This document shows positions 45,342-53,788 of a stretch of 64,000 nucleotides of DNA, in pieces. The position numbers and the translations under genes were made by a program. Location: the NCBI GenBank assembly GCA_032595685.2, contig CP159373.1, forward strand, positions 4,689,821 through 4,753,820. Direction: 5' to 3'. This DNA is from Candidatus Electrothrix aestuarii. GTDB lineage: Bacteria; Desulfobacterota; Desulfobulbia; Desulfobulbales; Desulfobulbaceae. Below the pieces are notes generated by a model. The model was not told the origin of the DNA. It searched no databases and saw only the letters and a program-made list of their open reading frames with translations. Numbering within the stretch: position 1 is the stretch's first letter; each line of letters opens with the position of its first letter.

Positions 45342-47084
45342 TCAACTGAGCCGACACTCCTTAAAAATCTTTGTTGTACAGGCGGCACATTTCTCTTTAT
45401 CCAGCCCCTTATAAATTTCCGCAATAGCGTCACTCTTGCTATCAAAAAAGTGGTCAGGCCCTATACTTTTAATAAAACCGGAACGAACGGCAAATTCATA
45501 AACAGCAGCCTTCATATTAACGAAATACAAACCTCCGCCCATCTTCTTCAGGCGATTGCTCTCTGCAATTAAGGCCTCTGCACCGGCCAAATCAATCAAG
45601 TTAATTCCTGTGGCTATAAGAAGAATATTATAGATACCTTCCTTCTCCGTAACCTCCGCAATACGGTTCTGAATATGATTAATAGAGCCAAAATAGATAG
45701 ACCTATCAACTCTCAGGATCTTCAGCTGACAGCATTCCGCCAAGGGCTTCTGTTCCATATCGACAAATTTCCGTACTCCCCCGACTTCAACATTATCCAC
45801 AGAGATCGAATGGATTTCAGGGTTTGATGTCCTGGCAAGAAAGAGAATAAGCGAGAGTAACACACCCATGTAAATCGCAAACTCCAGCTCAAGGAAAAGG
45901 GTCGCGAAAAAGGTGGTTAGCAAGACCGCAGACTCTGATTTACTGAATGTCAGTACCTTTCCGATATGATGAAAGTCAATCAGATTATAAGCAACCAGCA
46001 GAATAACACCACCCATAGCGGCAATGGGAAGATAGGCGGTCAAAGGCGCAATAAGGAGGATAATGCACATCAAAGCTATTGCAGCAAAGATGGCAGAAAG
46101 CGGTGTCTTCGCACCAGCTTCGTAGTTGATACCAGAACGGGTAAAAGAACCGGAACCGGCATAACTGGAAAGAAAACTACCGCAGAGATTAGACAATCCC
46201 TGGCCAATGAACTCCTGGTTCGAATCGATGCGCTGGTTAGACTTGGTGGCAACTGCCCGACTAATAGAAACCGCTTCGATCAGACCCAGCAGGGCAACGG
46301 CAAAGGCCTCAGGGGCCAGCATTTTAATGGTCTCAGGAGAAAAATCAGGTGATGAGAGAGGAGGAAGATGAGCAGGAATCTCACCAACCAATTTAATGGA
46401 ACCAGGCGCAGCCATTCCTTTAAAAAAGATCGCTAACACACTCCCTACCACCATGCCAATAAGGAGGTTAGGTGCCTTGGGAAAAAATTTCTTGGAAAGG
46501 ACAGAGACAAGCAATGTTACCAAGCCAATAATAATGAGAAATATATTAAAGTCACCTATACCGTTAAAAATCTCAACCCAGGTATGGAGAAAGGACTCAC
46601 CCTTAGCGATGTGAACGCCGGTGATGTGCTTCATCTGGCTTGTAGCAATTAAAATCGCAGCACCAGCTGTAAATCCGATAACCACCGTATGGGAAACGAA
46701 GTTAACTAAACTCCCTAGCCTCGCAAGCCCAAAGGAGAGCTGATACACACCTGCAAGAAAGGTAAGTGTTAAAGCTAGGTTAATAAACTCAGGGCTCCCC
46801 GGTTCAGCGTAACGGCTGACAGAAGAAAACACGACAATAGAAATAGCTGTAGTCGGACCGGAGATAAGATGAAACGAGGAACCGAACAGCGCAGCTATAA
46901 TAGGAGTGATCATTGCCGTGTACAAACCATATTCCGGTGGCAAACCGGCAATGGTGGCAAAAGCAACACCTTGGGGCAAAACAATGACGGCCCCGGTTAG
47001 GCCAGCCATAAAGTCATCTTTGATGGTCTGCTTGGTTACCAATTTGAACCATCGAAGAAAAGGGAACAGGGACTCCACCTTCAT
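45342..47084 (-). CDS. SulP-family anion transporter with STAS domain
   Basis: A 580-residue inner-membrane protein. N-terminal DDFMAGLTGAVIVLPQGVAF and ATIAGLPPEYGLYTAMITPI are the SulP signature; about 12 hydrophobic segments follow to residue ~420 (HTVVIGFTAGAAILIATSQM; SRAVATKSNQRIDSNQEFIG, QGLSNLCGSFLSSYAGSGSF). The C-terminal STAS domain begins near ILRVDRSIYFGSINHIQNRI and holds LIATGINLIDLAGAEALIAE, then a short acidic/Cys tail. Substrates of the family include sulfate, bicarbonate and dicarboxylates; sulfate would suit a sulfate reducer but is not shown by the sequence. Monocistronic. Confidence 0.88.
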   Translation of the reverse strand: MKVESLFPFLRWFKLVTKQTIKDDFMAGLTGAVIVLPQGVAFATIAGLPPEYGLYTAMITPIIAALFGSSFHLISGPTTAISIVVFSSVSRYAEPGSPEFINLALTLTFLAGVYQLSFGLARLGSLVNFVSHTVVIGFTAGAAILIATSQMKHITGVHIAKGESFLHTWVEIFNGIGDFNIFLIIIGLVTLLVSVLSKKFFPKAPNLLIGMVVGSVLAIFFKGMAAPGSIKLVGEIPAHLPPLSSPDFSPETIKMLAPEAFAVALLGLIEAVSISRAVATKSNQRIDSNQEFIGQGLSNLCGSFLSSYAGSGSFTRSGINYEAGAKTPLSAIFAAIALMCIILLIAPLTAYLPIAAMGGVILLVAYNLIDFHHIGKVLTFSKSESAVLLTTFFATLFLELEFAIYMGVLLSLILFLARTSNPEIHSISVDNVEVGGVRKFVDMEQKPLAECCQLKILRVDRSIYFGSINHIQNRIAEVTEKEGIYNILLIATGINLIDLAGAEALIAESNRLKKMGGGLYFVNMKAAVYEFAVRSGFIKSIGPDHFFDSKSDAIAEIYKGLDKEKCAACTTKIFKECRLS

Positions 47085-47616
47085 TCTACATCCTCTTTTG
47101 TTGAGTTGAGATTTTTCTTGAGATTATCACCATAGGCCGTATGAGGTCATGAGGGAATAAACAATAAATATCTTACCCATTATACCGAGAGCCGTAGGGG
47201 CAAACCTATGTGTTTGCCTTATATACCGGGCAGACACATAGGTCTGTCCCTACAACTAAAAACGGGGAGCTTATTTTTTTTTGTGAATTCCCTAACGGTC
47301 CAGCAACCGCACATAGACCCTTTTGTCATAAGAAAGACAAACTTTGTTCGTCTCTCTATTGCGGTGCATAAGGTTTGTCAAGCATAAATATAATATCTTC
47401 CCATTTCAGATATATTTCTTTATACAAGTTCAGAAGAAGCCCTTTTTCGTTAAAGAATGAATAGTCATCAAGGGATAGGTTTACAGTATCTTATGAATCG
47501 AGTATGTTGCACCAAGCATCATATCCTGAATAAATGATTCATAACCGTCACTAAGTTATCCCACAGTAGCAGGGTAATCAACCAGGCTCTCTATTTGATT
47601 AAAGGAGGAACCCCCC
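47085..47616. other. Intergenic region sulP/aldolase
   Basis: 532 bases. It contains the GTAGGGGC palindromic repeat at 47194-47253. The rest is AT-rich with no supported gene; AAAGGAGGAACCCCCC just before 47617 is the aldolase ribosome-binding site. Confidence 0.5.
47194..47253. repeat. GTAGGGGC palindromic intergenic repeat, copy 1
   Basis: GTAGGGGCAAACCTATGTGT and its inverse GACACATAGGTCTGTCCCTAC fold into a long hairpin. A second copy is at 48902-48983. Similar palindromes are widespread in bacterial genomes and look like non-autonomous transposable repeats. Confidence 0.7.
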
Positions 47617-48897
47617 ATGTCTTATATAGCAGATTTTGAAAAAGCCCTTGAAATAGGCCGCCCACCCAACATCAAAGCTCTGTTTCCCAACTCCAAAGCC
47701 CTGCTGGTTAGCGGCAAGGTCATCGACCGAGCCATGCTTGCAAAGGGTAAGGCCATGACTATGGCTGCCAATGGTCGTAATCATTTAGTCATTCGGGGAG
47801 CCTTAATGGCGGCCCAGCGTGCCCAGGCTGCTTTAATTATTGAAATTGCCCGCTCTGAAGGTGGTGCTTCTTCCTATTGCCCCACCAACTACTGGAACAT
47901 GGCCCGCCAAGTAGACGCTCTATGTAACGAGCTGGGTATCACTATACCTGTTGCCATCCATGCCGATCATTATGGGATCAAATCTGCTGATGACCTGCCT
48001 TTTGCCCGCACTGAAATTCCTTCCCTGTTTGATGCTGGTATAACCTCCATTGCTATAGATGCCTCTCATATGCTGGATGATGATAATCTACTGGCAAGCA
48101 TTGATCTGAACAATTATATTCCCTCTTGGGCTGGCTATGAAACCGAAGTTGGTGAGATCAAAGGAACCCAGGGACTGTCCTCAGCAGATGAGGCCCTTTT
48201 TCTCGTCAAGGGACTCAATGCCCATGACATCTTCCCCGACTGGATCGCCTTGAATAACGGAACCACCCACGGTATCGAGGCCTCTGACCAAGGCATTCAT
48301 GTTGAATTGACCTCAGAGATCCATGAAGCTCTGAAAGATTATGGCGTTTCAGGAGCTCAGCACGGGACATCAGGAAACAGCTCAGACCGTTTACGAGCCA
48401 TTGCAGCGCAAACCAGAACCACCAAGGCCAATGTTGCGACAGCCCTCCAGATGATTTCCTGGGGTGTGGAGGTGAATGACTACGGTAACGCAATCCTGGA
48501 TGCAGATGGTGAATTTGTCAAAGTCCCCGGCCAAGGTGTCAGCGAAGAACTCTGGCAGGACATGAAAAATTATGCCAAAGAGCAAGGTTGGGCCAAGGGG
48601 AATTATAAAAAACTCAATGCAGTTTTTGAAAATCGGATCATGGGACAACCGAAAGAAATTCGGGAGCGCATGGCTCGCCGGGTTGATAATTTTGTGTACA
48701 CCATGCTCACCGACGTGTTTAATGCAGGTGGAACAGCGCGCTATGCAGTAGAAGCCATCCTGGAAGCCGGTTCCTACGATCTGGGCCCGAAGAATGGGCG
48801 CATAGAATCACCTGAGGATTGGACAGAAGAAAAAATCCGTGCTCGCGCTGCTGAGTTAGATACCGATAAAGGCCCTGAAGGCGATTTTGACGATTGA
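47617..48897 (+). CDS. Class II fructose-bisphosphate aldolase-like protein
   Basis: A 426-residue protein with a strong AAAGGAGG leader. It has class II aldolase features: PVAIHADHYGIKSADDLPFA (zinc-binding His pair type), IDASHMLDDDN, ETEVGEIKGTQG (E and G of the phosphate site), DWIALNNGTTHGIEAS (second zinc His). It is longer than the E. coli FbaA (359) and has an extra C-terminal region RRVDNFVYTMLTDVFNAGGT, ARYAVEAILEAGSYDLGPKN. The likely reaction is FBP to GAP + DHAP in gluconeogenesis, consistent with ppsA in the same window; a related aldolase specificity cannot be ruled out. Confidence 0.8.
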   Translation: MSYIADFEKALEIGRPPNIKALFPNSKALLVSGKVIDRAMLAKGKAMTMAANGRNHLVIRGALMAAQRAQAALIIEIARSEGGASSYCPTNYWNMARQVDALCNELGITIPVAIHADHYGIKSADDLPFARTEIPSLFDAGITSIAIDASHMLDDDNLLASIDLNNYIPSWAGYETEVGEIKGTQGLSSADEALFLVKGLNAHDIFPDWIALNNGTTHGIEASDQGIHVELTSEIHEALKDYGVSGAQHGTSGNSSDRLRAIAAQTRTTKANVATALQMISWGVEVNDYGNAILDADGEFVKVPGQGVSEELWQDMKNYAKEQGWAKGNYKKLNAVFENRIMGQPKEIRERMARRVDNFVYTMLTDVFNAGGTARYAVEAILEAGSYDLGPKNGRIESPEDWTEEKIRARAAELDTDKGPEGDFDD

Positions 48898-48901
48898 TTC
48901 C

Positions 48902-48983
48902 GTAGGGGCAGCCCTGCGTGTCTGCCCTGATTGATTTTGCCGTGAGGGCGAAAAATAGGGCGGACACAGAGATCCGCCCCTAC
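48902..48983. repeat. GTAGGGGC palindromic intergenic repeat, copy 2
   Basis: GTAGGGGCAGCCCTGCGTGT ... GGCGGACACAGAGATCCGCC, CCTAC. Same family as 47194-47253 with a longer centre. It fills the gap between the aldolase and the epimerase genes. Confidence 0.7.
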
Positions 48984-48996
48984 CTGTCAGTAAAAA

Positions 48997-50007
48997 ATGC
49001 AAAAAATACTTGTTACCGGCGCTGCCGGTTTTATCGGCCATAACCTTTCCAAACGCCTGCTCGAAAACGGTCGTACCGTGGTCGGGCTGGACAATCTCAA
49101 CGATTACTATGATCCTGAGCTAAAAAAGGCCCGGCTTGCGCAGCTCCTTGAGTTCGAGCAGTTCATCCATGCATATTTTGACATGGCTGACCGGGGAATG
49201 ATGGAGAAACTCTTTGCCGAGGAAAGATTTGACGCAGTGGTCAATCTGGCTGCTCAGGCAGGTGTCCGTTATTCCCTGATCAATCCCCACTCCTACGCAG
49301 ATACAAATATCATCGGTTTCCTCAATATTTTGGAGGGCTGTCGCCATAATCAGGTAAAGCATCTGCTTTACGCCTCGTCCAGCTCAGTCTACGGAGCCAA
49401 TACCTCCATGCCTTTCTCCGTGCATGATAATGTAGACCATCCGGTATCCTTGTATGCGGCCTCAAAAAAGGCGAACGAACTTATGGCTCATAGCTATAGC
49501 CATCTCTACGGGCTCCCCTGCACAGGCTTACGCTTTTTCACGGTTTATGGCCCCTGGGGACGACCGGACATGGCTCTGTTCCTCTTTACCAAAGCGATCC
49601 TGGAAGATCAGCCCATCAATATTTTCAATAACGGTGAGATGGAACGGGACTTCACCTATATTGATGATATTGTCGAGGGTGTCTTTCGCCTGATTGATCA
49701 CGTTCCTGTTCCTAATCCGGACTGGAGCGGCGATGCACCGGATTCGGCTACCAGCTACTGTCCGTGGCGGCTGTATAATATCGGCAATAACTCCAAGGAA
49801 AAGCTGATGCGCTATATAGAGGTACTGGAAGGGTGCTTGGGCAAGACAGCGAAAAAGAATTTCATGCCCATGCAGGCCGGTGACGTGCCCGCAACCTATG
49901 CCAACGTGGATGATCTGGTGCGGGAAATTGATTTTAAACCCCAGACCACGATCGAAGAAGGAATCAATAAATTTGTGGAGTGGTATCGGGGATATTACGG
50001 AAACTAG
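48997..50007 (+). CDS. NAD-dependent sugar epimerase (UDP-glucuronate 4-epimerase-like)
   Basis: A 336-residue SDR enzyme. Rossmann start [36 protein letters not shown] and [20 protein letters not shown] are characteristic of GAE-type UDP-glucuronate 4-epimerases; catalytic S and YxxxK in YASSSSVYG ... [34 protein letters not shown] substrate loop; [20 protein letters not shown]. It makes UDP-galacturonate for surface polysaccharides. It fits the nearby glycosyltransferase/nucleotidyltransferase cluster. No ribosome-binding site stands out, because the repeat ends 13 bases before the ATG. Confidence 0.87.
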   Translation: MQKILVTGAAGFIGHNLSKRLLENGRTVVGLDNLNDYYDPELKKARLAQLLEFEQFIHAYFDMADRGMMEKLFAEERFDAVVNLAAQAGVRYSLINPHSYADTNIIGFLNILEGCRHNQVKHLLYASSSSVYGANTSMPFSVHDNVDHPVSLYAASKKANELMAHSYSHLYGLPCTGLRFFTVYGPWGRPDMALFLFTKAILEDQPINIFNNGEMERDFTYIDDIVEGVFRLIDHVPVPNPDWSGDAPDSATSYCPWRLYNIGNNSKEKLMRYIEVLEGCLGKTAKKNFMPMQAGDVPATYANVDDLVREIDFKPQTTIEEGINKFVEWYRGYYGN

Positions 50008-50020
50008 GGAGAAATTGATC

Positions 50021-50160
50021 ATAATCTTAGCTCGGGGTGTTACCCCAAGCTAAGATTATATAACCCCTTCGGGGTATATATATCCGTTGATCAATCGGCC
50101 CGGAAAAACAATGCCCCAACAGGGCTATATTTAGCCCGCTCAGAGTAACACCCTGAGCGA
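50021..50160. repeat. Compound palindromic intergenic element
   Basis: Three hairpins in a row: 50021-50059 (ATAATCTTAGCT and AGCTAAGATTAT with inner GGGGT/ACCCC), 50063-50075 (ACCCC-TTC-GGGGT), and 50137-50159 (CGCTCAG/CTGAGCG). TTGATCA words flank the first and lie near 50086. It resembles repeat elements rich in GGGGTGTTACCCC-type words; it may also terminate both converging genes. Confidence 0.6.
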
Positions 50161-50165
50161 ACGGT

Positions 50166-50939
50166 CTAAAGCCGAACCAACTCAACTTCTCCCCAGGCAC
50201 CAAGGTGCTCACCGGAGATGATAACAACCCCGGCAAGGCCGGTGATCCCTTTGGCAATCTCCAGGGCGTGCTGAATGCTCTTCTTCTTTCTCCCCACCTC
50301 ATTGCCTAAACGGGTGGCAGCTGCATCCGCCAAGGCTGTGGAAGGAGCGACTACAGCAACGGCATCAGCCTGACCAAGACTGAGGGAGTGGCCGATTTTC
50401 CCAGAGGAACAGCAGACCCCGCAGGGCATCTGTTCTGGAACAAGACGAATCCCCAGTTTACCGCTCAGCGGCGATTCACCGGCATAGATGGCAATAGTGC
50501 TTTCCTGAGTTCTGGCAACATAGAGGTCGCCACCATTCTCGACAATAACCTCTGCAAGACCTTGGCCGAGCAGGCGTTTACCAACCTGTTCAGAGACGAT
50601 GCCAGCAACCGCCGCCATCGGCCCTACTCCGGTTGCAGCTCCGGCAGCCAGCATTTCCTGAATAAGCCCTGCTGCCCGCTTGTCCATCGGGAGCGGCTCA
50701 AGGCTTTGAAGAAATGCCGGGTGGGCTTTGATATACCCTTCGATGACGCCACGCACTTCGGAGACTGCCAGCAGGGCTTGATCCTCAACCGGTCGCGGGG
50801 CCAGAATATGCAGATCTGTTTCAGCAATCTTGACGATAGTGGAAACAAGCCCTGATTTTTCTATGGTCCGGTATGTTCGCTCCTGGTAAGAAAGCGGTGA
50901 TTTATTTTTTGCAGCAGGCATTACAAGAAAGTACCTCAT
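50166..50939 (-). CDS. UPF0280 family protein
   Basis: A protein of 257 residues from the ATG at 50939; TTG 50948 and ATG 50921 are alternatives. Core motifs: AAGAATGVGPMAAVAGIVSE, AEVIVENGGDLYVART, IAIYAGESPLSGKLGIRLVP, CGVCCSSGKIGHSLSLGQAD, ADAVAVVAPSTALADAAATR. This is the UPF0280/ApbE-like fold, a conserved family in archaea and anaerobes without settled function. The Ala/Gly-rich active-site-like loop suggests flavin or nucleotide binding, but this is inference. No signal peptide. Stands alone between a repeat element and divergent glycosyltransferase genes. Confidence 0.82.
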   Translation of the reverse strand: MRYFLVMPAAKNKSPLSYQERTYRTIEKSGLVSTIVKIAETDLHILAPRPVEDQALLAVSEVRGVIEGYIKAHPAFLQSLEPLPMDKRAAGLIQEMLAAGAATGVGPMAAVAGIVSEQVGKRLLGQGLAEVIVENGGDLYVARTQESTIAIYAGESPLSGKLGIRLVPEQMPCGVCCSSGKIGHSLSLGQADAVAVVAPSTALADAAATRLGNEVGRKKKSIQHALEIAKGITGLAGVVIISGEHLGAWGEVELVRL

Positions 50940-51000
50940 CAGTCCCAATGGGACGCACGATAATAGCCGGATCTCCTCAGCATGGGATCAACGACTTATT

Positions 51001-51663
51001 TTGAAGAATAACAGAAGCCTCATCCCGCACGCAGTCATTATCCTCTTTACCCGCTATCCGCAGGCTGGAAAAGTAAAAACCCGACTGATCAGAGAACTCG
51101 GCCCAAAGGGAGCAGCAAAGCTCCATAGCAAGCTGACCAAACAGGTCATCAGCAACCTGCGCCCTCTCCTTCCAAACGATTTTATTCAATTGCGAGTATC
51201 TTACTGCGGTGGCTCAAAAGAAGAAATACAAACTTGGCTGGGAAGAGATCTTCCCCTGGAACGACAGCAGGGAAATGAGCTGGGAGAGCGAATGCTCCAC
51301 GCCTTTGAGCAAGCATGGGAGCAGGGTGCCAAGCAGGTACTGCTTATCGGCTCTGATTGCCCTGGGATAAATCCGGCTATCATTGAAAGCGGACTTAAGC
51401 AGCTCAAAACCCACGATTTGGTTCTCGGCCCAGCAGTGGATGGCGGATATTATCTGATCGGGCTTTCTGCCTGCCTTAAAAACAGAAAACAGGATTACCC
51501 CGCTCTCTTCCAAGATATTACCTGGGGGACGGCGCAAGTACTCCAGCAAACACTTGATCAGGCAAAAGGCCGCAATCTTTCCTTTGCCCTTCTTCCTGAA
51601 CTCCACGATATCGATCGCCCTGAAGACCTTGTTCATCTCGATTATTATACCGACTCTGAATGA
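51001..51663 (+). CDS. TIGR04282-type glycosyltransferase (DUF2064)
   Basis: A 220-residue protein from TTG 51001. VIILFTRYPQAGKVKTRLIR near the N-terminus is the nucleotide-sugar grip; ERMLHAFEQAWEQGAKQVLL, IGSDCPGINPAIIESGL holds the SDCPG motif of the family; LVLGPAVDGGYYLIGL and the terminal LHDIDRPEDL follow. It is the usual partner of the next gene (TIGR04283). The pair is listed in arsenosugar-type loci but is also common elsewhere; no arsenic methyltransferase is here. Role probably in glycolipid or surface sugar synthesis. Confidence 0.85.
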   Translation: MKNNRSLIPHAVIILFTRYPQAGKVKTRLIRELGPKGAAKLHSKLTKQVISNLRPLLPNDFIQLRVSYCGGSKEEIQTWLGRDLPLERQQGNELGERMLHAFEQAWEQGAKQVLLIGSDCPGINPAIIESGLKQLKTHDLVLGPAVDGGYYLIGLSACLKNRKQDYPALFQDITWGTAQVLQQTLDQAKGRNLSFALLPELHDIDRPEDLVHLDYYTDSE

Positions 51664-52333
51664 AGAGCAACGTATCGGGCTCTGCCTTGATCGCCTTCTC
51701 CAGCAGATCAAAAAACAGGACAGCCAGATAGGAATCATCGTGGTTGATGGAGGCAGTACAGACCGAACCGCCCAGGAGGTCTCAGCAAGAAAAATCAGCC
51801 TTCTGAGCTCAGAGCCGGGACGGGGACAGCAGCAACATCGTGGTGCAGAAACAGCAAATGGTGAAATCCTTCTTTTTCTTCACAGTGATACTGCCCTTCC
51901 AGATACCTTTTTCCAGGATATTCGCTCAACACTGAGGGGAAACGAGGTTATTGCAGGTGCCTTCAGGCTACGCATTAAGGGGTATGAACTTGGAAAACTT
52001 GGATTCCGCCTCATAGAAACAGGAGTCCAGCTTCGCTCTAAACTCTTCAGTCTCCCCTATGGCGACCAAGCCCTGTTTATGCGCAGGGCAAGCTACTTTG
52101 CAGCCGGAGGATTCCCTCAGCAGCCAATCATGGAAGATGTAGCCCTGATCCATCGTTTGAGAAAGCTGGGCAGGATAAGCATTGCACCATCCTACGTATC
52201 AACCTCTGCCAGACGCTGGCAGCAACATGGTTTACTCAAAACAACCCTCATCAACCAACTCATGCTCCTCGGTAGAGCAATCGGCATTTCACCGCAGCAA
52301 CTGGCCCGCTTTTACTATGGGCAAAGGAAATAA
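51629..52333 (+). CDS. TIGR04283-type family 2 glycosyltransferase
   Basis: GT-A fold enzyme: FISIIIPTLNEEQRIGLCLD, IIVVDGGSTDRTAQE, ILLFLHSDTALPDTFFQDIR, IMEDVALIHRLRKLGRI, STSARRWQQHGLLKTTLINQ. DGGSTD and HSDT are the donor and metal motifs. It overlaps the previous gene. The first possible ATG (51554) would overlap by 110 bases; TTG at 51629 gives the family N-terminus and is preferred, without a clear ribosome-binding site. The product is about 234 residues. It works with the TIGR04282 partner. Confidence 0.82.
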   Translation: MFISIIIPTLNEEQRIGLCLDRLLQQIKKQDSQIGIIVVDGGSTDRTAQEVSARKISLLSSEPGRGQQQHRGAETANGEILLFLHSDTALPDTFFQDIRSTLRGNEVIAGAFRLRIKGYELGKLGFRLIETGVQLRSKLFSLPYGDQALFMRRASYFAAGGFPQQPIMEDVALIHRLRKLGRISIAPSYVSTSARRWQQHGLLKTTLINQLMLLGRAIGISPQQLARFYYGQRK

Positions 52334-52348
52334 ATCATAATAAATCAT

Positions 52349-53257
52349 ATGCAGGCAATGCTTCTCGCTGCCGGATTCGGCACCCGTTTACGACCCTATA
52401 CCCTTGTGCGTCCCAAACCGCTCTTTCCGATTTGCAATGTCCCCCTGCTTCACATCCACCTGGACAAATTACTTGCTCTGGGTTGTGAGCGTATCGTGGT
52501 GAACTGCCATTATCTACCGGAACAGATCAAGGAGGCTGTTGCCGATAGACCGGAGGTTATTCTTCAGTATGAAGAGGAGGTACTCGGTACGGGAGGAGGT
52601 CTGCGCAAGGCCTTAGAACATTTTCACGAAGGGCCTGTTCTGGTCATGAACGGAGATATCTTTCATGATATAGACCTCTCCCTTCTCGCACAAGCACATA
52701 CTGCCAGCGAGAATGAGATCACGATGGCCTTGCACGATTATCCTCGTTTTAACGGAGTTGTTGTACAGCAGGATAAAATCCGTGACTTTTTAACGAGCAA
52801 AGAACCCCCTCAAAAAAATCTCACAGAACAGAACCTCCTGGCTTTCACTGGAATTCATCTCGTGAACCGGGAGGTTCTGGAACAAATTCCGCCAGGATGT
52901 TTTTTTCATATTATCGACTTGTACAGAGAGTTGGCCGAGGCAGGGGAAATAGGTTGTATCAGGGTAGACGGCAGCTTCTGGCAGGATATGGGGACACCGG
53001 ACGATTACCTGGATCTCCACCGCCACCTGCTCTCTTCACAGACACCATCCTGGTGTATCCACGAGAGTGCAATTATCGGAAAAGATGTGGTGCTTAAAGG
53101 CTGGGGAGTTATCGGGCCTGGGGCTGTGATCGGCGACGGAGCAAAACTCACTCGCTCTGTAATTTGGGAAGGAGCTCATGTTGCACATGATGCTGAGCTT
53201 ACAGACGCAATTTATCCAGCTGATAAACTCTCAACTCCACCTACGCCGAACGGATAA
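52349..53257 (+). CDS. Sugar nucleotidyltransferase (NDP-sugar pyrophosphorylase)
   Basis: A 302-residue enzyme. QAMLLAAGFGTRLRPYTLVR, PKPLFPICNVPLLHIHLDKL is the nucleotidyltransferase signature; VLGTGGGLRKAL and VLVMNGDIFHDIDLSLL give the second half of the site; SFWQDMGTPDDYLDLHRHLL ends the catalytic domain; a short left-handed beta-helix with IIGKDVVLKGWGVIGPGAVI, GDGAKLTRSVIWEGAHV closes it. It makes an NDP-hexose or acts on MurNAc-1-P/mannose-1-P; the exact sugar is unclear. It ends a three-gene rightward operon with two glycosyltransferases, 15 bases after the second. Confidence 0.85.
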   Translation: MQAMLLAAGFGTRLRPYTLVRPKPLFPICNVPLLHIHLDKLLALGCERIVVNCHYLPEQIKEAVADRPEVILQYEEEVLGTGGGLRKALEHFHEGPVLVMNGDIFHDIDLSLLAQAHTASENEITMALHDYPRFNGVVVQQDKIRDFLTSKEPPQKNLTEQNLLAFTGIHLVNREVLEQIPPGCFFHIIDLYRELAEAGEIGCIRVDGSFWQDMGTPDDYLDLHRHLLSSQTPSWCIHESAIIGKDVVLKGWGVIGPGAVIGDGAKLTRSVIWEGAHVAHDAELTDAIYPADKLSTPPTPNG

Positions 53258-53311
53258 AGGCTGCGCTTGGAGAGCAACAGCCTTCTTTAAAGCAACGTTC
53301 TGTGGGGAAAA

Positions 53312-53650
53312 TCAGTTCCGCTCGTCTTTGGCCTTAATAAAGCGCATCTTCAGTTCATAAAGGACCCGATCCAACAGCTCTTCTTCATCCTTTTCCAGAT
53401 TCCCCCTGGTTTTCGCTTCCAGCATAACCAAGGTATCAATACTGTGGCGGGCCAACTCAAGATCCACAACCTTTTGTCCTGTTTCCGGGTGAGGCAAGTC
53501 ACCTAGATGAAACAAGGCCGTGGTATTCAAAGACAAAACCAGGGAAACAAAAGAGACTGCTGGCATAACGCAGTCTCCGTCCCTGTTCTTCACCTTACCC
53601 TTAGGGCATTCACAATCTTTTTCTTCTTGGTCACTCATTACCTTATGCAA
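53312..53650 (-). CDS. DUF1844 family protein
   Basis: A 112-residue protein; the start may be MSDQEEKDCECPKGKVKNRD at 53638. Core: MPAVSFVSLVLSLNTTALFH, LGDLPHPETGQKVVDLELAR, HSIDTLVMLEAKTRGNLEKD, EEELLDRVLYELKMRFI. This is the DUF1844 signature, a small soluble helical family conserved in Desulfobacterota and relatives. An N-terminal Cys pair precedes it. Function not known. Confidence 0.85.
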   Translation of the reverse strand: MHKVMSDQEEKDCECPKGKVKNRDGDCVMPAVSFVSLVLSLNTTALFHLGDLPHPETGQKVVDLELARHSIDTLVMLEAKTRGNLEKDEEELLDRVLYELKMRFIKAKDERN

Positions 53651-53788
53651 AGTTAAGGTTGTTCAGGTTCGGGAGCATCTCCCTTGTTTTTCCTTTTTCA
53701 ACCACCACCAGCCCAACAAGCTGACGGCGGTTTACCTCCAGGACGCTCCCTCCGACAACGGGCCGCCATCGGAAAAAAGCATCATTGA

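Noticed and set aside
51001-52333. Arsenosugar biosynthesis locus
   Set aside because: TIGR04282/TIGR04283 partners are present, but no ArsM/ArsS-like gene lies near; the arsenic link cannot be supported.
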